NCBI GenBank assembly: GCA_044228435.1
Contig: JBGAUW010000007.1
Location: 1 to 64,000, forward strand
DNA length: 64,000 nt
Reading direction: 5' to 3'
Origin: Bog-950 sp044228435
Lineage (GTDB): Bacteria > Bacteroidota > Bacteroidia > Chitinophagales > LD1
The translations under genes were made by a program, and so were the position numbers. The notes beneath the pieces were generated by a model. That model made no database searches, had not been told where the DNA came from, and saw nothing but the letters and a program-made list of their open reading frames with translations. Of this stretch, positions 1 through 9,081 are shown piece by piece; the first letter of the stretch is position 1, and every line of letters begins with the position of its first letter.

Positions 1-1
1 G

Positions 2-1099
2 CCCTATGGTTTTGGTTACCCTCAATTAACGAAGCTCCAAGAAAGTGACATTCTTGCTAGCTTGTTTGAACAACTATTGATTTTTGATAGGGTAACTATA
101 AGCACTAATCGTTTAAATTTTGCCTTGGCCTTTTTGATTAGTAAACTTGGAATTAACTTAGTAGAAAAATTAATAGAGTTAAACTACATAAGGTTAATGA
201 TATGGACACCAATGATTTTTACTGGAACAGGAAGCCAAAGAGAAGATGGTTCTATCGATGAAAGTTCAATTTATGGCCAACCACCTATTGCTGCGGGTAC
301 TCTATCAAATGAAGACATGGACCCTGAGCATAATATTATTGTAGCGCTTTCTAATTTTCAATTACATCGGGACCGAAAAAGAATATTCACAAAAAAAGCC
401 CTAAAAAGTTATGTTGTTCCCGACGGAATGGAGTTTTCTACAGATTCTTCTAAGTTAGTGATTGATGCTTACAATAAAAATAACCTTGAAAAGCTGGGAT
501 TGCCTTTCGATCTGGAGGCGGATCAGTTGCAAAAGGAAGAGAGAGTAATATTGTTGGAACTAAGTCACAAGGTAATAGAAACAGCGCTCTTGTCAAAGTT
601 TCAACTTAAGAGTTTTGAAAATTATGAGCATTACGCAATTTGTGACCAAAATTTAAAAAATATTGGTAAAGCTTATAATGTGGCTGCAAATACTTCAACT
701 TTATTCAAATTGGAAGAATTACCTAATATTAAAGAGTTGTATTTGAGTGAAAAACTAAAATTTGATGATGTTTTTCATTTACGAAACCTATCTAATGCTA
801 AATATTATAGAAAATGGATAAATAATATTGGAGAGAATGCTAACGCGAAAGAAATTACTAAAGAATATCTAAATGAGTTAAAAGATAATACTAAATTTTT
901 CGACAGCACGAAAGGGAAATTTTTTAAAAACTTAGCTCTTTTTGGTGTCGGAACAGCATTGGGTGGCGCGATATCTAACCCAATAGTAGGTGGTGCCGTC
1001 GGTTACGGATTAGGATTGCTCGATGAGTTCTGGCTAGATAGTATTTTAAAAGGTAAAAATCCATCTATGTTTATTACTGATATAAAACAGAATATCTAG
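2..1099 (+). CDS. Unrecognised protein, 5' end outside the window
   Basis: The reading frame is open from base 2 with no stop. A TTG at 62 is therefore probably internal and the gene begins before the window. I do not recognise the family. The C-terminal part (last ~70 residues) has a glycine-rich hydrophobic stretch (GVGTALGGAISNPIVGGAVG) that looks like a glycine-zipper or membrane-inserting hairpin, followed by an acidic/aromatic tail. A segment about 110 residues before it (FDDVFHLRNLSNAKYYRKWI) resembles the 'LR-x-S-x-A-x-x-FR-x-W' pattern I associate with uncharacterised bacterial proteins, but I cannot name a domain. The stretch is clearly more AT-rich than the genes after 2.8 kb, as is the next gene, so it may be an accessory or transferred segment. 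It converges with the gene at 1174-2526. Confidence 0.7.
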   Translation, partial: PYGFGYPQLTKLQESDILASLFEQLLIFDRVTISTNRLNFALAFLISKLGINLVEKLIELNYIRLMIWTPMIFTGTGSQREDGSIDESSIYGQPPIAAGTLSNEDMDPEHNIIVALSNFQLHRDRKRIFTKKALKSYVVPDGMEFSTDSSKLVIDAYNKNNLEKLGLPFDLEADQLQKEERVILLELSHKVIETALLSKFQLKSFENYEHYAICDQNLKNIGKAYNVAANTSTLFKLEELPNIKELYLSEKLKFDDVFHLRNLSNAKYYRKWINNIGENANAKEITKEYLNELKDNTKFFDSTKGKFFKNLALFGVGTALGGAISNPIVGGAVGYGLGLLDEFWLDSILKGKNPSMFITDIKQNI

Positions 1100-1110
1100 T
1101 AATAAATCAA

Positions 1111-1177
1111 TTAAACCCCTAAATGTCGTTCTGACATTTCGAAAAACAATGAAAAATCATAACGTATAGAGGTTTAA
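1111..1177. terminator. Hairpin between convergent genes
   Basis: A perfect 7-bp inverted repeat (AAATGTC at 1121-1127, GACATTT at 1133-1139, 5-base loop) lies in the 74-base gap between two convergent genes. It is enclosed by a second, imperfect pair (TTAAACCCCT at 1111-1120 and AGAGGTTTAA near 1168-1177). Position suggests a shared bidirectional terminator. There is no strong T-tract directly after the inner stem, so the call is tentative. Confidence 0.4.
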
Positions 1178-2526
1178 AAAAGTATTTTACCTATGTATTT
1201 GAAATTAACATCATGCCCTTTAAGTTCTCTTTTACTCAGAGAAATTGTTTGACATTTTAGTGGGATATTGAACTCTTTTCCAATCCCCATATAAGTGACT
1301 TCAGCAGCAATCAAGGATTCAAAAGCCAGTATTATTTTTCTTTCAATCGTATCTAGGTAAGGAGCATGGCTTACCATACTTACTTTTTGCAGGGGACGCA
1401 GTTTTTCTATAGCTTTTTTTGCGCTACTATCTGCAACACTATAGGCCTCATTTACTTCTGCTTTCACTTTATAATAAGGAATTTTTTTAACTATTTCTTT
1501 AGTTTGGGGAACCTCATCCGGTGCAATAAACGTGTCGCCTAGAAAGTCCTTAAATTGTATGTCGAGTTCAATTTGCTTGCCTTCTAAATCGAACATGGAT
1601 TTGTGAATTAGTGGATTATGGATTGTCTGAATGCCATCTATTATGAAGTTAAAGTATATTTCGAACTGGTTTCGATGTTTGTTGTAATCTAGCTTTATCC
1701 AATAATCACTGAATCCATTGCTGTAAAACATTACAGCTCCATCTTCTACCCCTATTCTTTGCTCTTGTATTTCTTTGAATATTATTAAATCTGTAGAGTC
1801 GTCTTTTATTTTAGCAGATACATGCAATCCATTTAAAAGGCTATTTAAAAATCTTTCCTCATCTTTAGGTTTAGGAAATTGCCAAAAACCGTATGTTATT
1901 TTATCTTCTTTATTATTGAATTCAAGCCAATCAGTTGGTATGCCATTTGACCACAAGAAATCTTCAAATGGCTTTTCTTTAAGTTCAATAATAAAGTGTG
2001 TTTGGACCAAAATTGGAGAAAGTGGGGCAAATGATGCCATTGTTTCTTTTCTAATTTCATTTAATCCATAATATATTTTTCTTATTGAGTCAATAGTTGT
2101 GCTAAACTGCTTATTGTTTGTTTTATTCGTAGAATCTAGTACATGTAAAGTGTTATTAAGTTGCCCAATTATACCTTGCTGTGCCAAATAATTAAGGTAT
2201 TGAGCTGTAGTCAAGTTCGTGTTCAAATTGTGTAAACTATCAATTACGGTCAAAAGATTAAGCGTAAGACTGTGTTGAGTTGAAGCTATTTTTTTGCTTT
2301 CATTTATTGTTTGCAAATGCCTTTCATTTTGTTTTTTACTTTCTACTGCTTGTTCTTCATATTGGTTGAATTCTATTGTGATGGCTCCCAAGACAGATAT
2401 TAATATTACAATTAATGCTGTTACTCCTATTATAGTAAATTTTCCATCTTTTCTATATTCAAATAAATCTCCCAGTATAGTAATTATACCCGCAAGAATT
2501 AATAGAAATATTTTTAATGCAATCAT
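1174..2526 (-). CDS. Unrecognised membrane-anchored coiled-coil protein (450 aa)
   Basis: Starts with ATG at 2526. Two N-terminal membrane helices are visible (about residues 4-20 and 31-53) separated by a short charged loop. They are followed by a heptad-like polar region (about 55-165, rich in E, K, Q, N and L) that is probably a coiled coil or elongated stalk. The remaining ~280 residues are mixed alpha/beta in character and have no motif I recognise. The likely topology is inner-membrane anchored with a large soluble domain. Base composition is AT-rich like its convergent neighbour and unlike the housekeeping genes after 2.8 kb. The function is unknown and I would not guess one. The ORF itself is convincing from its length and protein-like composition. 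Confidence 0.7.
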   Translation of the reverse strand: MIALKIFLLILAGIITILGDLFEYRKDGKFTIIGVTALIVILISVLGAITIEFNQYEEQAVESKKQNERHLQTINESKKIASTQHSLTLNLLTVIDSLHNLNTNLTTAQYLNYLAQQGIIGQLNNTLHVLDSTNKTNNKQFSTTIDSIRKIYYGLNEIRKETMASFAPLSPILVQTHFIIELKEKPFEDFLWSNGIPTDWLEFNNKEDKITYGFWQFPKPKDEERFLNSLLNGLHVSAKIKDDSTDLIIFKEIQEQRIGVEDGAVMFYSNGFSDYWIKLDYNKHRNQFEIYFNFIIDGIQTIHNPLIHKSMFDLEGKQIELDIQFKDFLGDTFIAPDEVPQTKEIVKKIPYYKVKAEVNEAYSVADSSAKKAIEKLRPLQKVSMVSHAPYLDTIERKIILAFESLIAAEVTYMGIGKEFNIPLKCQTISLSKRELKGHDVNFKYIGKILF

Positions 2527-2794
2527 GCGTATAAAGATTGTCTTTGTTCGATTGCTTAAAGAAACAAATTTTTAACTGTTCACAACACTAAATTGCGTTC
2601 ATCTATCGAAGGCATCCAGGGGACTATTTTAATAACTTAATAAGCAGGGGATGTTAATAGATATACAGGCTTGTCCGATTTTTATCACATTGTCTTTTCC
2701 ATATTATACAGAGACTTGCATCTTAAAATAATACTGCCAATTTATCATGCACGTTATAGCCCGGATAATTCAAAATAAGAATTAGATTAATGTT

Positions 2795-3346
2795 TTAATT
2801 CTTCTTCCCAATATCACACAACATATCTGAATGTATATTCAAACCTATATTGGTGATATTGTACACATGCTCGCTGGCTACTAAATACACTATCTCACAT
2901 ATCTGCCGCTCGTTAAAATGTTTGGCTAGTTTGTCGAAAGTTTGCTGACTCATTTGTTTAGTGCGGGTTAACTCGGTAGTATAATCCAAAGCTGCTTTTT
3001 CGGCAGGCGTAAATAAATTGCTGGTGGTGTAGTTAGTAAGGGCATCAAACTTTGCTGGGTTAAGCGATGCTTTAATGGCTTCACTACGGGCTATGTCTAT
3101 GCAAAACTCGCAAATGTTTATTTGGGCTACCTGTTGGCGGATAAGAAATATAAGTTCGATGTTTAGTGTAAGCTTTTGATCCAGTTCGGCAATTTTTCCC
3201 TGGAACATGCCAAAAGCCAGGGGCATACGTGCTGCATATACTTTTAGTGGTGTAATTACTTTGCCAAACCGTTTGCGCGTAAAGTAATAAACCAGTTTCA
3301 TTATAGGGCTGGTTGGGTTTTCGATAGGAGCGAGGTAAGTTTCCAT
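2795..3346 (-). CDS. Carboxymuconolactone decarboxylase/AhpD-like protein, ECF41 partner
   Basis: This is a 183-residue helical protein of the carboxymuconolactone decarboxylase (CMD)/AhpD fold. The family's redox motif region is present as CEFCIDIAR (C79 and C82), after a helix with LIRQQVAQIN. The usual CxxCxxxH histidine is absent, because alanine occupies that position (A86). This makes a classical AhpD peroxidase proton relay uncertain. The gene starts two bases downstream of the sigma factor gene at 3349-4230, so they form one transcription unit. ECF41 sigma factors are known to sit next to 'COE' genes (carboxymuconolactone decarboxylases, oxidoreductases or epimerases), and this pair fits exactly. 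It is probably the main target or effector of that sigma factor (inference). Substrate unknown. Confidence 0.85.
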   Translation of the reverse strand: METYLAPIENPTSPIMKLVYYFTRKRFGKVITPLKVYAARMPLAFGMFQGKIAELDQKLTLNIELIFLIRQQVAQINICEFCIDIARSEAIKASLNPAKFDALTNYTTSNLFTPAEKAALDYTTELTRTKQMSQQTFDKLAKHFNERQICEIVYLVASEHVYNITNIGLNIHSDMLCDIGKKN

Positions 3347-3348
3347 AT

Positions 3349-4230
3349 TTATTCTGATTTACTTATTGATTTACTTAACGATTTTAATTTTAAAGGATCC
3401 AGCATTACGCTTATTTGCATTACCTTACCGCTAACAGGATGCAGATCGAAGACCTGGCATCCCGTTAGGTATTTGCCTACATAAGTTACTAAGGCAGGCT
3501 GGTGGTTAATGGTAACATACTCCAACCGCGCTTTGGTAAGGAATTTATGGTAAGCCAGTATTTGCAGGGCAATTACATTTTCGGCACCCGCCATATAAGT
3601 AGCGGCCAATGGTATTTTGCCACCGCCATCGCCATAGTAAAGTATATCGCTGGCTACCAAATGTTGTAGTTTATCGGTATCGCGCGCGCGTATGGCTTCT
3701 ACTAATTGTTGTAGTATTTCTTTATCGCGGTTGCTGGGTTGGGCCTGTTTATATTCGGCGGGTTTAAACAGCGCTTGTTTGGCACGGCTTAATAGCTTGC
3801 GCGAGTTCTCTATGGTAATACCTAAAACCTCTGCAATTTCGCTATGTGTATAATCAAAGCTTTCGCTTAGTATAAACACGGCCCGCTCTTTGGCATTTAG
3901 CTTTTCCATTAACACCAAAAGCGAATAATTAAGCACATCCTGCATTTCCAACTCATCGCCGGGCTGGTTGCCGGTGGCTACCGGTTCAGGCAGCCAGGGA
4001 GCATCATCTTTTACTATGCGCTGTTGTCGTTCTTTTAAAGTGATAGCAGCATTGATTACAGATTTTATCAGGTAGTTTTTGTGTTCATTACCGGTTGGGT
4101 CAAAGTTGCCGATGCCTTTGTCAAGCATGGTAAGCAACACCTGTTGCACTACATCTTTAGCGTCTTCTACCGTTCCCAATATGTTATAAGCATAAGCAAA
4201 AAGCCATTTGCCGGTTTGCGTTGTTTGCAT
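3349..4230 (-). CDS. ECF41-type RNA polymerase sigma factor with SnoaL-like C-terminal domain
   Basis: 293 residues. Sigma region 2 covers about 5-70 (AYNILGTVEDAKDVVQQVLL, starting a little late compared with usual ECF41 proteins). Region 4 covers about 108-155 (KERAVFILSESFDYTHSEIAEVLG, then ENSRKLLSRAK for promoter recognition). A C-terminal SnoaL/NTF2-like extension covers about 165-293. Two ECF41 hallmarks are present: WLPEP in the inter-region linker (79-83) and DGGGK in the SnoaL-like domain (201-205). In this group the fused C-terminal domain regulates sigma activity in place of a separate anti-sigma factor, and no anti-sigma gene is next door here. The adjacent CMD-like gene is the expected partner. 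The upstream TGTCAC element (4294-4300) suggests autoregulation. Confidence 0.92.
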   Translation of the reverse strand: MQTTQTGKWLFAYAYNILGTVEDAKDVVQQVLLTMLDKGIGNFDPTGNEHKNYLIKSVINAAITLKERQQRIVKDDAPWLPEPVATGNQPGDELEMQDVLNYSLLVLMEKLNAKERAVFILSESFDYTHSEIAEVLGITIENSRKLLSRAKQALFKPAEYKQAQPSNRDKEILQQLVEAIRARDTDKLQHLVASDILYYGDGGGKIPLAATYMAGAENVIALQILAYHKFLTKARLEYVTINHQPALVTYVGKYLTGCQVFDLHPVSGKVMQISVMLDPLKLKSLSKSISKSE

Positions 4231-4273
4231 TTTAAATGTCGTTTATCACAAAATAACTGTGCTTTCTGTATAA

Positions 4274-4300
4274 TACAATTAAGGTGTGCGAAACGTGACA
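4274..4300 (-). promoter_or_regulatory. Candidate ECF41 autoregulated promoter
   Basis: Reading the minus strand toward the sigma factor gene, TGTCACG occurs at 4300-4294. This closely matches the TGTCACA -35 element I recall for ECF41 target promoters. Sixteen bases further, where CGTC is expected, the sequence is TGTA (only the central GT matches). The distance to the ATG is about 45 bases. The -35 match is good and the -10 match weak. Confidence 0.5.
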
Positions 4301-4385
4301 CGGGGTAGCAGTTATTTCGAAACATTATACTAACTACCTGCAGTAAGAAGTACTGGAGCGACTTCTAATTTTTGAAGCAAATGGT

Positions 4386-4417
4386 TTTGTTTTACTGATA
4401 CCGGTAGCCTATTTTCG
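4386..4417 (+). promoter_or_regulatory. Bacteroidota-type promoter of the NHL-repeat gene
   Basis: TTTG at 4386-4389 is followed after 20 bases by TATTTTCG at 4410-4417, one base from the TAnnTTTG -7 consensus of the Bacteroidota primary sigma factor. The start codon lies 25 bases after the -7 box. Confidence 0.5.
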
Positions 4418-4442
4418 GGTAATAATTGTTCAATCGCCACGC

Positions 4443-7400
4443 ATGAAAATATTTTACACCGCTACAGCTATACTTACCTGTGTTCTATTTGCTATTGGCA
4501 CCAATTTTAGCTACGCACAATGCGATAGCAGTATATTGCTATCCAGTGGAATTGCGTACTGCAGTGGCGATACTCTGCGGTTAAGTACGCCTATAGTGCC
4601 TCAAAAAATTACCTGGTACCGCAATGGTATTGTTGTAGATACTGCCCGCAGCACGCTTAGCACCAGTAGTGTGGTATTTGCCGGCACTTATGATGCCAGC
4701 GCGGCACTTACAGATATGAATGAGCCATTTTCGATAGCTCGTGACCGCGCAGGATATATTTATGTATCAGATTCGCGTAATAACCGCGTTATCAAATTTC
4801 CGCCCAATAGCACCCAGGGCACCGCCGGGGTAGTAGTTGCCGGCGGAACTGTAGGTAGTGCACTTAATCAACTAAACTACCCGGCCGGCATTTTTATAGA
4901 TAAAAACGATTACCTGTATGTAGCCGATGAATATAATAACCGGGTGCTAAGGTTCCCGCCAAATGCTACTACCGATAGTTTAGGAACCATAGTTGCCGGC
5001 GGTAACGGTGCGGGCAATGCATTAAACCAAATAGACCCCATTGGCATATTTGTAGATTCCGCCGGTTACATCTTTATAGCAGATTATAATGGTGCAAGGG
5101 TTTTAAAATTTGCCCCGGGCAGTACGCAAAGCAGCAATGGAGCAGTGGCTGCCCAAAGTGGCCTGGGTAACCCCATGGATGTGTTTATTGATAAGGCGGG
5201 TTATTTGTATGTTTCAGAGGGTGGGCAGATGGATAAGGTAACCAAATTTGCCCCCAACAGCAATGGTAGTACCGGGGGCACGATAGTGGCTGGCAGCAAC
5301 AGTTTTTTTGGTTTTTATTTCGATTCGCCATGGGGTATTTATGTGGCCGATAGTGGCGACCTATATGTTGCCGATGCCAATAACAGCCAAATTTTAAAGT
5401 TCTACCCGGGGCAGCCAGCCGGCACTAATGGTCAATCGGTTAGCTCAGGCCACGCCTATCCAACCGATGTGATGTTTGATGCCGGTGGGAGCATGTATAT
5501 ATGCGACTTAAGTGCGCAAGTTATAGTTAAATACCCGCGGCTGATAAAAAACTATTACGCAACCCAGGATACAGGTACCTACACAGCAGTAGCCACATAT
5601 GCTAACGGTTGTAGTATAAATAGTAACGCAGTGGTTTTAAATGCACCGGCAACTGCTGCTTTAAGCGTAGCTGCATTGCAAAATAATGTATGCTACGGAA
5701 CGCCGGTTTCCTTTGCTGCTTCGTTATCGCCATCAGCTGCAAGCGTTAAGTATCAATGGAAAGTAAATGGGTTAAACGCAGGTACCGATACCGCGGTATT
5801 TATAACCAGCACTTTAAATAACAACGATTCGGTATGGTGTGTGGCCACTGTAACAGGTGCTTGTGTAACCAGCAATGTAGTTACCAGCAATAAGGTAAAA
5901 ATGATCATTAGTCTGCCAACGGCGGTTACTATTTCTACCACTAAAACAACTATATGCGAGGGAGAGCCTGTTACCTTTACAGCTACTGCACAAAATACAG
6001 GTGCTACACCGGTTTATACCTGGTATAAAAACAGTGCCGTGGTAAGCAGTGCCGCAGGTACCTATACTGCTACAAATGTAGCTGATATGGATACCTTTTG
6101 GGTTAGCCTGCAAAGCAGCGCCACCTGCCTTGTGCCGGCCGATACTTTTTCAAACCGCATTTTAATAGGGGTAAACCCTGTGCCCCAACTATCGCTTTCT
6201 ACTTTGGGCAACCGCTGTAGCGATACGCTGGCTTTAACCGGTGCCGCGTGGATGAAAGAAATTGTATGGCAATACAATGGAAATAATGTTGATACAGTTT
6301 ATAACAGGCCCCATAGTAATGTTTTAACACCAGGCGTAGTAGTTGCAGGCGGAAACGGCCAAGGCTTTAATAACAACCAATTTTATTCACCATTTAAAAT
6401 AACCTTTGATAAAGACGATAATTTTTACGTAACCGACCGGAGGCGGGTGTTAAAGTTCGGCCCCCGCAGCACCAGAGCAACCTACGGGCATACCTTTGTT
6501 ATTGATACTGCTGTTGGGCCATATCCTGCGCAGCTTTTATTTACCCGTGGGGGAGCTTTTGATACGGCCGGTAATTATTATGTATGCGACCAAAACAACG
6601 ATTATGTGCTAAAGTTTCCTCCCAATAGCGGGCCCACAACAAAAGCCGAAATTATTGTAGATGGATCAATATATAACGTACCGCTGCAGCAATGGGTTTA
6701 CCAACTGGATAACCCGAACGATGTTTGTCTGGATAAGCAAGGTAATATATACGTATCTGACCAGGGTGGAAAACGGATTATGAAATTCCCCCCTAACTCT
6801 ACGGCCTCCACTTATGGTACTGTGTTTGCCGGAGGGAACGGCACTGGCTCGGCGTTAAACCAGTTTAGCGATAACATGGCAGTTACCATTGATAACATTG
6901 GTAATATATATGTGGCCGATGAAACCAATCACCGGATACTAAGGTTTCCGCCAAACAGCACTAAAGATACTTTAGGAACTATAGTTGCAGGGGGCAACGG
7001 GCAAGGCTCTGCTTTGAACCAAACATCAAGCGTATGGGGTATTTATGTAGATACCAGCGGTATATATGCGGGTAACAGTGTGAATTGTGGAGTAGGTAAG
7101 TTTCCGCTTAATGGTTCGCAGGCCAGTGTATCAACCACTATAGCGGGTTACACATGTGGTAACGATTCAATAAGGTTTGGATTTGTTACCGGCCTGGCCT
7201 TTGATTCGAAAAATAATTTGTATGTAGTAGATATTAATAACTACCGTATACTAAAATTCTATACAGAAATAGATACCCTTTACCCACATGCTGCCGCTGG
7301 TAACTGGCAGGCTATTGCCACTACGCAGGAAGGCTGCAGGGCAGTATCGAATACATTTAATTTAAACTTAACACCTTTAACGCCTTCAATAACTATAAGC

Positions 7401-9002
7401 GCCAATACACCCGATACTATATGTAATGGAACACCGGTTACTTTTACCGCCACTGGGCTAAATGGTGGAGCAGGTGCTGCTTATACCTGGTATAAAAACG
7501 GTTCGCAGGTTGGTACCGGCCCCGTTTATGCCGATAACCTGATAACAGATAAAGATAGTGTATGGGCTACTATGATTAGCAGTTTGCCTTGCGCACAACC
7601 TAAAACTGTTACGAGCAACAAAATAAAGTTTACGGTTGATACTATACCAACCGTTGTGGTTCTTGTAAATCCATCTAAAACGGTTGTTTGCTCTAATGAG
7701 TTGGTTACCTTTAATTTATCGGTGTTTAACGAAGGTAACAACCCTCTTTTCCAATGGTATAAAAATGGGGTTGCAGTGGGTACCAATTCAATCGTCTATA
7801 CCGATAGTGTATTTACCGATAACGATTCGATCTGGGCAACCTTAATAAGTAATATGGGTTGTGCCGTACAGTTACCGGCTACAAGTAATGTTGTTACTAT
7901 GCAGGTAACCCCACCGCTAGCACCTTCAGTGGTGGTTATATCACCCTACACATCATCCTGTGCGGGTTCCGGGCATGTTTTTATAGCCAGCCCTGGCAAT
8001 GGCGGCAATAGCCCATCTTATCAATGGTTTAAAAATGGCAGCCCTGTAGGGGCAGATGCGGATATGTATACCGATAGCGTGTTTGCCAATGGCGACTCGG
8101 TGTGGGTAATACTTACCAGTAACCAACTCTGCGCTTCACCTTTAAACGCAACAAGCAATTCGGTTAAAGTGTTTGTAAAGGATATGCCGGAGCAGCAGTT
8201 ATGCTTGGTAACTACCGATACTGCGTTGAATAAAAATATAGTGGTATGGGAGAAAAATGATAAACCCTCGATTGATAGCTACTTTGTTTACCGCGCCATA
8301 GTACCCGGTGGAAGTTATGACTTGATTGCAGGCCTTAACCGGGATTCGCTCAGCGCGTGGGCCGATATTTCTTCTGCGCCGGATAGCACGGCTTACCGCT
8401 ATAAAATACAGGCTAAAGATACTTGTGGGAATACCAGTGTTTTAAGCAATTACCACCAAACAATATACCTCTATTATTCGGGGGCTAACAGGTTCGACTG
8501 GACGGCTTATGAGATTGAAAATACCGCCAGCCCTGTTACAGTCTACAATCTTTACCGCGATGATAACGCAACTGGTAACTGGCAGCTAATTAATACCATG
8601 AGCGGGGGGCAACTATTTGCTACTGATACGGATTATCAACTTTACCCTGCAGCACGTTACAAAATAGTTGTTCAGCTAAGTAATAACTGCCAACCTGAGC
8701 GGTCTATAAATGTTATTGAATCCAACATTGTATCAAAAACGGTAACTACTGTTTTGCTAACAACGCCTAATAGCGTAAAATTATATCCTAACCCTAACGA
8801 AGGGAACATGATAATTGAAACTGTTGGTGCCACGGGGGCGCAATATTTTATATATGATTTACCGGGTAACCTGATAGCACTGGATATTATTAACTCCAAT
8901 AAGCAGCTAATTCACCTGCCCGGTATTGCAAACGGGGTTTACCTGCTAAACATAAAAAGTAAAAACAACAGCAATATTACCCGCTTTACAATTGCACGGT
9001 AA
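4443..9002 (+). CDS. Giant secreted NHL-repeat protein with Ig-like domains and T9SS type-A sorting domain
   Basis: 1519 residues with an N-terminal signal peptide (about residues 1-25, ending SYAQ). Two blocks of NHL-type beta-propeller repeats (about 80-365 and 620-945) are built on a recurring unit of the form 'GIxxDxxGxxYVADxxNNRVLKFPPNSTxxTxGTxVAGGNGxGSALNQ'. Between and after them are Ig-like modules with the pattern 'CxGxxVTFTAxxxNxGxxPxYxWYKNGxxVG', and a fibronectin-like stretch around 1250-1440. The end (VKLYPNPNEGNMIIE to FTIAR) is a classical T9SS type-A C-terminal domain, so export through the type IX system and cell-surface or extracellular location are expected. NHL propellers usually bind protein or carbohydrate partners. 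The ligand is unknown. It is monocistronic, with a promoter-like element upstream and a terminator downstream. Confidence 0.9.
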   Translation: MKIFYTATAILTCVLFAIGTNFSYAQCDSSILLSSGIAYCSGDTLRLSTPIVPQKITWYRNGIVVDTARSTLSTSSVVFAGTYDASAALTDMNEPFSIARDRAGYIYVSDSRNNRVIKFPPNSTQGTAGVVVAGGTVGSALNQLNYPAGIFIDKNDYLYVADEYNNRVLRFPPNATTDSLGTIVAGGNGAGNALNQIDPIGIFVDSAGYIFIADYNGARVLKFAPGSTQSSNGAVAAQSGLGNPMDVFIDKAGYLYVSEGGQMDKVTKFAPNSNGSTGGTIVAGSNSFFGFYFDSPWGIYVADSGDLYVADANNSQILKFYPGQPAGTNGQSVSSGHAYPTDVMFDAGGSMYICDLSAQVIVKYPRLIKNYYATQDTGTYTAVATYANGCSINSNAVVLNAPATAALSVAALQNNVCYGTPVSFAASLSPSAASVKYQWKVNGLNAGTDTAVFITSTLNNNDSVWCVATVTGACVTSNVVTSNKVKMIISLPTAVTISTTKTTICEGEPVTFTATAQNTGATPVYTWYKNSAVVSSAAGTYTATNVADMDTFWVSLQSSATCLVPADTFSNRILIGVNPVPQLSLSTLGNRCSDTLALTGAAWMKEIVWQYNGNNVDTVYNRPHSNVLTPGVVVAGGNGQGFNNNQFYSPFKITFDKDDNFYVTDRRRVLKFGPRSTRATYGHTFVIDTAVGPYPAQLLFTRGGAFDTAGNYYVCDQNNDYVLKFPPNSGPTTKAEIIVDGSIYNVPLQQWVYQLDNPNDVCLDKQGNIYVSDQGGKRIMKFPPNSTASTYGTVFAGGNGTGSALNQFSDNMAVTIDNIGNIYVADETNHRILRFPPNSTKDTLGTIVAGGNGQGSALNQTSSVWGIYVDTSGIYAGNSVNCGVGKFPLNGSQASVSTTIAGYTCGNDSIRFGFVTGLAFDSKNNLYVVDINNYRILKFYTEIDTLYPHAAAGNWQAIATTQEGCRAVSNTFNLNLTPLTPSITISANTPDTICNGTPVTFTATGLNGGAGAAYTWYKNGSQVGTGPVYADNLITDKDSVWATMISSLPCAQPKTVTSNKIKFTVDTIPTVVVLVNPSKTVVCSNELVTFNLSVFNEGNNPLFQWYKNGVAVGTNSIVYTDSVFTDNDSIWATLISNMGCAVQLPATSNVVTMQVTPPLAPSVVVISPYTSSCAGSGHVFIASPGNGGNSPSYQWFKNGSPVGADADMYTDSVFANGDSVWVILTSNQLCASPLNATSNSVKVFVKDMPEQQLCLVTTDTALNKNIVVWEKNDKPSIDSYFVYRAIVPGGSYDLIAGLNRDSLSAWADISSAPDSTAYRYKIQAKDTCGNTSVLSNYHQTIYLYYSGANRFDWTAYEIENTASPVTVYNLYRDDNATGNWQLINTMSGGQLFATDTDYQLYPAARYKIVVQLSNNCQPERSINVIESNIVSKTVTTVLLTTPNSVKLYPNPNEGNMIIETVGATGAQYFIYDLPGNLIALDIINSNKQLIHLPGIANGVYLLNIKSKNNSNITRFTIAR

Positions 9003-9018
9003 TAGAATAGAACTATGT

Positions 9019-9051
9019 AGGCTACTAATCACTTGACTTAGCCTGTTTTTT
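9019..9051 (+). terminator. Rho-independent terminator after the NHL-repeat gene
   Basis: AGGCTA (9019-9024) pairs with TAGCCT (9039-9044) and is followed by G and a run of six T (9046-9051), 17 bases after the stop codon. The stem is short but position and T-tract fit. Confidence 0.6.
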
Positions 9052-9081
9052 ACTTCGCATGTGTTTGGTTATTATTATCTC

